Shown in pieces: positions 7,711-11,758 of a stretch of 11,758 bases of DNA (position 1 is its first letter; every line of letters begins with the position of its first letter). The notes beneath the pieces are model-generated. The model was not told the origin of the DNA and did no database searches. It saw nothing but the letters and a program-made list of their open reading frames with translations. Source of the DNA: Caldifarciminota bacterium (GTDB lineage: Bacteria > Hydrothermota > UBA3073 > NMUJ01). The translations under genes were made by a program, and so were the position numbers. The DNA is taken from NCBI GenBank assembly GCA_021158725.1, contig JAGGUB010000124.1, positions 1-11,758 of the forward strand, written 5' to 3'.

Positions 7711-7741
7711 ATTAAATTTAACCAATTTGGGTTGAAGTCAA
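7711..7741 (-). promoter_or_regulatory. Probable sigma-70-type promoter of tRNA-Pro and the lipid gene run
   Basis: On the minus strand TTGACT (7741-7736) is followed by AT-rich DNA with TTTAAT at 7716-7711 (spacing 19) or TAAATT at 7720-7715 (spacing 15). Either places transcription start at or a few nt before the tRNA 5' end. It faces away from the DUF1858 promoter. Spacing is not ideal, so the exact -10 is uncertain. Confidence 0.45.
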
Positions 7742-7751
7742 CAATCATGGT

Positions 7752-7779
7752 AACTGATACAGCGACCAGTAGCTTGACA
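7752..7779 (+). promoter_or_regulatory. Shared upstream element plus -35 (copy 1)
   Basis: AACTGATAC at 7752-7760 is the exact reverse complement of GTATCAGTT at 8021-8029. In addition 7756-7779 (GATAC, then GACCA, then GCTTGACA) closely matches 8037-8059 apart from short gaps. The element lies between the -35 boxes of the two divergent promoters and could be a regulator site or a duplicated promoter segment. This is seen in the sequence; the function is a guess. Confidence 0.4.
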
Positions 7780-7801
7780 TGACACATACATCGTGTAAAT
7801 A
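7774..7801 (+). promoter_or_regulatory. Probable promoter of the DUF1858 gene, leaderless start
   Basis: A perfect TTGACA (7774-7779) is followed after 16 bp by TAAATA (7796-7801), a weak -10. A start about 7 nt downstream would fall on the A of the ATG at 7808, giving a leaderless message, which fits the lack of any SD site. Confidence 0.5.
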
Positions 7802-7807
7802 TTGAGC

Positions 7808-8017
7808 ATGGCGAATAAGATCACGAAGGATATGAAGATAGATGAGGTGATAGAAAAGTTTCCACAAACTATCAAAGTATTTATGGATTTCGGTATACCA
7901 TGTCTCGTATGTGGTGAACCCCCCTGGGATACGATCGAGGAAGCCGCCATAAAGTATGAAGTTGATCTCGATAAATTGCTTGAGCAATTGAATAAACGAT
8001 TATCCAGTACACTGTGA
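7808..8017 (+). CDS. Small DUF1858 (redox disulfide CxxC) protein
   Basis: The 69-residue protein matches DUF1858, the domain also described as hybrid-cluster-protein-associated redox disulfide domain. It opens with KITKDMKIDEVIEKFPQT, continues with a FMDFGIPC segment, has Cys32-x-x-Cys35 (CLVC) and ends with the TIEEAA helix and DLDKLLEQLNK. The fold is small and helical; the CxxC pair probably does thiol-disulfide or metal chemistry, but no reaction is established for stand-alone members. ATG 7808 is chosen over an in-frame TTG at 7802 because the family starts at the KITKDM segment and the promoter geometry points to 7808. Base use differs from the neighbours: in 7801-7980 I count about 44 G against 29 C on the coding strand, while the other plus-strand genes are C-rich. 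It is flanked by two promoters and faces away from the lipid genes. Confidence 0.88.
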   Translation: MANKITKDMKIDEVIEKFPQTIKVFMDFGIPCLVCGEPPWDTIEEAAIKYEVDLDKLLEQLNKRLSSTL

Positions 8018-8019
8018 AG

Positions 8020-8042
8020 CGTATCAGTTGTCTACAGATACG
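8020..8042 (+). terminator. Weak hairpin downstream of the DUF1858 gene
   Basis: CGTATC (8020-8025) pairs with GATACG (8037-8042) around an 11-nt loop, 2 nt past the stop codon. There is no following T-run, so it may be a weak terminator or simply part of the GTATC/GATAC regulatory element. Confidence 0.25.
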
Positions 8043-8059
8043 ACCATTACAGCTTGACA
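8021..8059 (+). promoter_or_regulatory. Shared upstream element plus -35 (copy 2)
   Basis: GTATCAGTT (8021-8029) is the inverted match of 7752-7760, and 8037-8059 is the direct near-match of 7756-7779 (shared GATAC, GACCA and GCTTGACA blocks). It lies just upstream of the tRNA-Phe promoter. A regulator site or a duplicated promoter are both possible. Confidence 0.4.
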
Positions 8060-8081
8060 ACCACCCATCTTCCCATATCCT
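8054..8081 (+). promoter_or_regulatory. Probable promoter of tRNA-Phe and larA
   Basis: A perfect TTGACA (8054-8059) and TATCCT (8076-8081, four of six consensus bases) are 16 bp apart. Transcription would start within about 2 nt of the tRNA 5' end at 8090, so little or no 5' trimming would be needed. Confidence 0.55.
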
Positions 8082-8089
8082 AAACATAA

Positions 8090-8162
8090 GCCGGGGTAGC
8101 TCAGTTGGTAGAGCACGGGACTGAAAATCCCGGTGTCCCCGGTTCGATTCCGGGCCCCGGCA
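8090..8162 (+). tRNA. trnF: tRNA-Phe, anticodon GAA
   Basis: These 73 nt fold as a cloverleaf: acceptor GCCGGGG/CCCCGGC, D arm GCTC/GAGC, anticodon stem CGGGA/TCCCG with loop CTGAAAA (GAA, reading UUC and UUU), T arm CCCGG/CCGGG with loop TTCGATT, discriminator A. CCA is not encoded. The larA ATG begins 6 nt after the discriminator. Confidence 0.98.
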
Positions 8163-8168
8163 TTTATC

Positions 8169-9428
8169 ATGCATATTGAACTCCCTTATGGTGAACACGA
8201 TAAACAAGTAGCGGAGCTACCCGATTCGTGGCAAGTTGACTTCGTATATCCAAACGAGGTACCCACACGTGACGAACTATCCGTCCTTCAGGAGGCGCTT
8301 GCCCATCCCATCGATGCACCGCCAATACATGAATTCCTCAACACAGATAAGCTACTTTTTGTGGTAAACGACCATACCAGACCTACCCCCTCCGCCAAGG
8401 TGTTAGAGCTGCTAAAACCTCACCTTGCTAATAAGGAGCTACATTTTCTAATCGCCACCGGTATACATCGACGGTCGAACCCCACCGAACTACGTCGCAT
8501 ACTGGGCGATTTCTATGAAGTCTCCCAAGATAGGATATATTTCAACGATTCCGAGAACAAATCCAACTACAGGTTTATGGGTACCACATCACGTGGCACC
8601 CCCATGTGGGTGCATAAATGTCTGTTCGAGTTCCCTCGTGTGGTGGTTATAACTTCTGTTGAACCCCATTACTTTGCAGGGTTCACCGGTGGCCGTAAGT
8701 CCATCCTCCCCGGTATCACCGCGTACGAGACCATAGAAGCTAACCACAAGCTTGCACTACTACCTGACTCACATGCGTTGAAGCTCGACGGTAATCCCGT
8801 CGCTGAGGACATGCACGAAGGTGCCCATATGGTGTTACAACACGCACCACCCATGTTTTTCATCCAACTCGTACTCGATCGCCACCATCGTATCTATGCA
8901 GCATTCACTGGTGACATGGATGCAAGCTTCCTCAAAGCAGTCACCACTGCACACGAAATCTTCGTCACCCCCATAGATACCAAAGCTGACATGGTTATCA
9001 CCGTAGCACCCTTCCCCATGGATGTCGACCTCTATCAGTCACAGAAAGCTATCGATAACGCCAAACTCGCCCTCACCCCCAACGGTATATTGTTACTGGT
9101 ATCAAAGTGTCGTGAAGGTATCGGTGAACAGGTCTTCTACGAGCTGCTGAGCCAAGAACCCACCCCACAAGCTGTCCTCAACCGTATCGCCAAGGGCTAC
9201 AAACTCGGCTACCACAAAGCAGCCAAGTTGGCCGAAATCGCCACATGGGCACACATGTGGGCAGTCACCGATCTACCCCCCAACGTGCTTAACCGCATTT
9301 TCATACGGCCATTCGATTCACTCCAATCCGCCATCGACACCGCCTATAGTATGAAAGGTGACAACCTTCGTGTACTCATCATGCCCGAAGGCAGTATCAC
9401 AATACCATATCTCGAACCTTCAGAGTAG
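8169..9428 (+). CDS. larA: LarA-family nickel-pincer racemase/epimerase homologue
   Basis: The 419-residue cytosolic protein matches LarA (DUF2088), which interconverts 2-hydroxyacid enantiomers using the nickel-pincer nucleotide. Expected active-site elements are all visible: NDHTRPTP (67-74) with Arg71, TGIHRR with His100, EPHYFAG with His167, GGRKSILPG with Lys177 (the residue that binds the cofactor covalently in Lactobacillus LarA), His193, and YQSQK with Gln290 and Lys293. GYKLGYHKAAK (343-353) is another family mark. Length is usual. ATG 8169 lies 6 nt after tRNA-Phe with no ribosome site; an in-frame ORF reaching into the tRNA (to 8133) is an artefact. No larB, larC or larE cofactor genes are in the window. 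LarA relatives act on several 2-hydroxyacids, so lactate is only one option. It is cotranscribed with tRNA-Phe and converges on the propeller gene with a 19-bp gap. Confidence 0.9.
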   Translation: MHIELPYGEHDKQVAELPDSWQVDFVYPNEVPTRDELSVLQEALAHPIDAPPIHEFLNTDKLLFVVNDHTRPTPSAKVLELLKPHLANKELHFLIATGIHRRSNPTELRRILGDFYEVSQDRIYFNDSENKSNYRFMGTTSRGTPMWVHKCLFEFPRVVVITSVEPHYFAGFTGGRKSILPGITAYETIEANHKLALLPDSHALKLDGNPVAEDMHEGAHMVLQHAPPMFFIQLVLDRHHRIYAAFTGDMDASFLKAVTTAHEIFVTPIDTKADMVITVAPFPMDVDLYQSQKAIDNAKLALTPNGILLLVSKCREGIGEQVFYELLSQEPTPQAVLNRIAKGYKLGYHKAAKLAEIATWAHMWAVTDLPPNVLNRIFIRPFDSLQSAIDTAYSMKGDNLRVLIMPEGSITIPYLEPSE

Positions 9429-9447
9429 CAATCTCACCTATAACCTT

Positions 9448-10362
9448 TCAATCCCTTCGATATATGTACAGTGAACACCTTGGAAAGTAATTCGTCACCC
9501 ATACATACTTACCGTCGGGTGTCACATCCACACCCACAGGATGCTCACCAGCTGGATAATATGTAACCTCGTCATCTATGAGATTCACCACCCCCAACGT
9601 ATCAGACTCGTAATTCACCACGTACAGGTACCTATTATCGGGTGACAACACTATCGTACGTGGCCTATCCTTCACCTTTATACTCTTAATAACCCTATTC
9701 ATCCGCAAATCGATCACCTCCACACAATTAGCCAGATTACAGCTCACATATGCAGTATTACCATCCTTTGTCACCACAATATGACGTGGCGTCACCTCCG
9801 TCGGTATAAAGCCTACCACATCGAACCCTGACGTATGTAGTACCGCTATGCCACCACCACCCATCAACGCCACATACAGTAAGGGACGGTTCGGATGGAA
9901 CGCCATACCCCGTGGGTGACGTCCCACCTTCACACGTTTGATCTCTTCCAATCGCTTCGTATCGATCACTGATATATCGCCACTTTTCCAGTTAGCAACC
10001 ACCGCAACCCTATCGTCTGGCGATACCCTCACTATCTTAGGTTCTTCACCCACCTCTATCGTACGTAATATCCCCTTTACCAATGTATCGTATACCACCA
10101 GCTCACCGCGATCCAACAACGTTATCCATACCCAACGGCCACCTCGACTAAACGCTATTTCAACAGGCTTACCCGGTACTTCAATCCGTTCTCTCACTCT
10201 ATGGGATTTCGCATCCACCACAACAACGTTCTGCCCCTCGAGGTTGGCCACATACACCTTGTTACCATCAGGTGCCACATAAACCGACTTCGGGTAATCC
10301 CATCCCCTGAAGTATATCACATCAACCAGCTCCAACCCCGCTATTATCCAAATGATTGCCAT
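9448..10362 (-). CDS. Seven-bladed YVTN beta-propeller protein
   Basis: The 304-residue protein consists of about seven repeats of roughly 42 residues, each like P-(x)n-SPDG-x-x-(L/V)YV-N-(x)n-VxVID-(x)n-V, with starts near residues 22, 65, 107, 149, 190, 233 and 274. The last repeat lacks its outer strand, which the N-terminal LELVDVIYF strand could supply (velcro closure). The YVTN/lactonase-like propeller family mostly binds ligands or proteins; no enzyme residues are evident. A short hydrophobic start (IIWIIAGL) lacks basic residues and is too short for a clear signal peptide, although many relatives are exported. The ATG directly follows the TAG of the macro-domain gene in the same frame, so the two are translationally linked and a rare readthrough would fuse them. 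Substrate and location are unknown. Confidence 0.88.
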   Translation of the reverse strand: MAIIWIIAGLELVDVIYFRGWDYPKSVYVAPDGNKVYVANLEGQNVVVVDAKSHRVRERIEVPGKPVEIAFSRGGRWVWITLLDRGELVVYDTLVKGILRTIEVGEEPKIVRVSPDDRVAVVANWKSGDISVIDTKRLEEIKRVKVGRHPRGMAFHPNRPLLYVALMGGGGIAVLHTSGFDVVGFIPTEVTPRHIVVTKDGNTAYVSCNLANCVEVIDLRMNRVIKSIKVKDRPRTIVLSPDNRYLYVVNYESDTLGVVNLIDDEVTYYPAGEHPVGVDVTPDGKYVWVTNYFPRCSLYIYRRD

Positions 10363-10890
10363 CTACTTCAATCTATCCGCATGCTTAAGAAACATCTCAT
10401 ATGTAGCCTTGTCTATGCTTACGAGCCGTACCTCATCCACCGTCGTTGTCTCCTGTTTCAGGAAATTCACCACCTCCTCCAGTATCACGCGTGTACCTTC
10501 TTCCTTGGGGTACCCAAATATCCCTGTACTTATAGCTGGCATAGCTATCGATTTCAGCTTCAACTCCGTAGCTTTACTCAACGCATTACGTACCGCACGC
10601 CGTAGCTTGGCTTCCTCATCACCTTCACCCCATCTTGGCCCTACCGCATGTATCACGTACTTAGCTTTTAACTTACCCGCCGTTGTAACTGCAACCTCAC
10701 CCACAGGTACGTAGCCAATTTTATTGCTCTCCTCCTGTATGATCTTACCCCCTTTACGTACAATAGCGCCTGCCACACCGCCACCATGTTTAAGATATGG
10801 GTTAGCCGCATTCACTATAGCATCGACCTGTTCCTCGGTGATATCAGCCTGTTTGATGATAACCTTTTTATCCCCCACCTTAACCTCCAT
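10363..10890 (-). CDS. Macro-domain protein (ADP-ribose/O-acetyl-ADP-ribose hydrolase type)
   Basis: The 175-residue protein is a single macro domain of MacroD/YmdB type. Marks are Asp16 in QADITEE, VNAANPYLKHGGGVAGAI (26-43), AVGPRW (82-87), and the phosphate loop STGIFGYPKEE (121-131). Relatives remove ADP-ribose from proteins or nucleic acids, or deacetylate O-acetyl-ADP-ribose; the Asn27/Asn30 and GGGV set fits an active enzyme. The frame stays open to 10944, but that reaches into the repeat element, whereas the ATG at 10890 opens the first strand and follows GGGGGTGAT, a good ribosome site. The stop TAG is directly followed by the propeller ATG. A weak TTGCAC...TAAATT promoter-like pair lies in the repeat upstream. 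No partner ADP-ribosyltransferase is in the window, so this is probably general metabolite clean-up rather than a toxin-antitoxin pair. Confidence 0.9.
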   Translation of the reverse strand: MEVKVGDKKVIIKQADITEEQVDAIVNAANPYLKHGGGVAGAIVRKGGKIIQEESNKIGYVPVGEVAVTTAGKLKAKYVIHAVGPRWGEGDEEAKLRRAVRNALSKATELKLKSIAMPAISTGIFGYPKEEGTRVILEEVVNFLKQETTTVDEVRLVSIDKATYEMFLKHADRLK

Positions 10891-10917
10891 ATCACCCCCT
10901 ACTGTCGCTTCGCTCCA

Positions 10918-11086
10918 GTGCAAAATGGAGATTGCAAAGTGCAAAAGTTAAATTTATTTTTCCTTGCGTTTTAAGTGCAAATTGCAAAATCATCCTGCGA
11001 ACTCTGATAGCCGTCCTGACAAATCGCTTCTATTTTGCATTTTTAGTCTGCATTTTGATTTTTGCATTTTCAATCCATATTCTGCA
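10918..11086. repeat. Imperfect inverted repeat with TGCAAAA units (MITE-like intergenic element)
   Basis: The 197-bp gap between the macro-domain and aldehyde-dehydrogenase genes is AT-rich and filled with TGCAAA/TTTGCA words. The arm at 10918-10952 aligns with the reverse complement of 11054-11086 with a few mismatches and gaps (shared TGCA, ATTG, TGCAAAA blocks). Shorter related copies lie inside (about 10975-10990 and 11034-11056), around a non-repetitive core near 10992-11032. The RNA could form a long hairpin. No ORF or transposase is seen. Such dispersed intergenic elements are known in many bacteria; copies elsewhere in this genome cannot be tested here. Confidence 0.6.
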
Positions 11087-11087
11087 T

Positions 11088-11758
11088 TCAGCCATTACGC
11101 CTAACATTCTTCATATCAAACGTTATCACCTTGATCTCAGTCAACTCCTCTATAGCGAAACGTGGCCCTTCTCTACCGAGCCCGCTATGTTTCACCCCAC
11201 CATACGGCATCTGGTCCGCCCTATACGTGGGTACATCGTTGATCATCACCCCACCCACTTCAACCCTACGTACGATATCGAGCGCCCTCCTGTAGTCATT
11301 TGTAAACACACCCGCCTGTAACCCATACTTTGTGTTATTAACCCCACGTATGGCATCTTCTATCGTATCGTATGGGTACAGCAAGATTATTGGCCCAAAT
11401 GCCTCTTCACGAAACAGTGACACATCTTCAGGTACGTTTTCCATCAACGTGGGATAGAACAGCGTACCTTTGCGTTCACCCCCTATGATAACTTTCGCAC
11501 CTCGGTTGACAGCTTCGTCTATCCAGCTTTCCAACCGTCTTGCAGCTGCTTCCGATATCATTGGCCCCATATCCGTAGCCTCATCCAGTGGGTTACCTAC
11601 CTTCATCTTACGTACCTCAGCAACCAACTTATCCTTAAACTCATCATAGATTCGTGCATCCACATACACCCGCTGCACGGATATACAGACCTGTCCCGCA
11701 ACCGCAAACCCACCCACCTTGATACGTGTAACCGCATATGATAGGTCAGCATCTTCCA
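11088..11758 (-). CDS. Aldehyde dehydrogenase, C-terminal part (5' end outside window)
   Basis: About 223 codons are visible, open to the right edge and ending at the TGA at 11090-11088. The fragment begins EDADLSYAV and has the catalytic cysteine in AGQVCISVQRV, then KVGNPLDEATDMGPMIS, EEAFGPI, NDVPTYRADQMPYGGVKHSGLGREG and the closing EELTEIKVI. These marks, particularly GQVCISVQR and the DVPTYRAD loop, resemble the lactaldehyde/GapN-like NAD(P)-dependent branch that oxidises small aldehydes to acids. An apparent start at 11717 (GTG) is internal, since conserved residues continue upstream of it. It precedes the macro-domain gene on the same strand across the repeat element. A link to the LarA homologue (lactaldehyde to lactate, then racemisation) is possible but untested, as the genes are in opposite units. 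Confidence 0.92.
   Translation of the reverse strand, partial: EDADLSYAVTRIKVGGFAVAGQVCISVQRVYVDARIYDEFKDKLVAEVRKMKVGNPLDEATDMGPMISEAAARRLESWIDEAVNRGAKVIIGGERKGTLFYPTLMENVPEDVSLFREEAFGPIILLYPYDTIEDAIRGVNNTKYGLQAGVFTNDYRRALDIVRRVEVGGVMINDVPTYRADQMPYGGVKHSGLGREGPRFAIEELTEIKVITFDMKNVRRNG

Noticed and set aside
7512..7987. Minus-strand ORFs across tRNA-Pro and opposite the DUF1858 gene
   Set aside because: They cover a tRNA gene or the opposite strand of a recognised gene and match no family I know.
8133..8168. N-terminal extension of the larA frame into tRNA-Phe
   Set aside because: The added residues are encoded by tRNA sequence; family similarity starts near the ATG at 8169.
10363..10890. 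Macro domain as part of a DarTG-like toxin-antitoxin pair
   Set aside because: No ADP-ribosyltransferase gene is adjacent; the neighbours are a propeller and an aldehyde dehydrogenase.
10891..10944. Longer macro-domain start at 10944
   Set aside because: It reaches into the repeat element, while 10890 has a good ribosome site and fits the domain edge.
10918..11086. CRISPR array
   Set aside because: The repeated words are short, irregular in spacing and inverted, with no constant repeat-spacer unit.

Overview
The window is a gene-dense piece of a bacterial chromosome. PlsY-family, LpxL-family and surE-pcm genes are bacterial, and neither tRNA gene encodes its CCA end. The HgdC-type iron-sulfur activase, the COG3581-type protein and the small CxxC redox-domain protein suggest an anaerobe. 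An LpxL-like acyltransferase hints at a diderm. Nothing here fixes the species; I infer an uncultured or poorly sampled, possibly thermophilic lineage. Few genes have a strong Shine-Dalgarno (SD) site, and many start codons touch or overlap the previous stop.

Layout. Positions 2-1279 (+) hold the C-terminal part of a COG3581/DUF2229-type protein cut by the window's left edge. It converges on a long minus-strand run read from 7705 down to 1305: tRNA-Pro(GGG), LpxL-like acyltransferase, family 2 glycosyltransferase, surE, pcm, HgdC/BcrA-type activase, family 4 glycosyltransferase, alpha/beta hydrolase and a divergent plsY. A 100-bp divergent promoter region (7706-7807) separates this run from plus-strand genes: a small DUF1858 protein, tRNA-Phe(GAA) and a LarA (lactate racemase) homologue ending at 9428. 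Convergent to larA are minus-strand genes: a seven-bladed YVTN propeller, a macro-domain protein, a 169-bp inverted-repeat element and the C-terminal part of an aldehyde dehydrogenase cut by the right edge. No stretch of 300 bases lacks a gene.

How the genes fit together. Acyltransferase, two glycosyltransferases, hydrolase and PlsY homologue in one run suggest synthesis or remodelling of a membrane (glyco)lipid. surE-pcm is the familiar stationary-phase/protein-repair pair inserted in it. The activase is probably the electron-feeding partner of the COG3581-type protein at the left edge, so a system often encoded as one long polypeptide appears split over two convergent units.

Most unusual points. 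Both tRNA genes sit 6-9 nt upstream of a protein start codon with no SD site, so tRNA 3'-end processing would itself create nearly leaderless mRNAs. Three TTGACA-like promoters packed into about 350 bp share a GTATCAGTT/GATAC element. The plus strand is C-rich whichever strand is coding, except across the DUF1858 gene. SurE and PlsY each carry changes at positions described as functional in their families. The macro-domain and propeller genes lie in one reading frame, separated by a single TAG followed at once by ATG.
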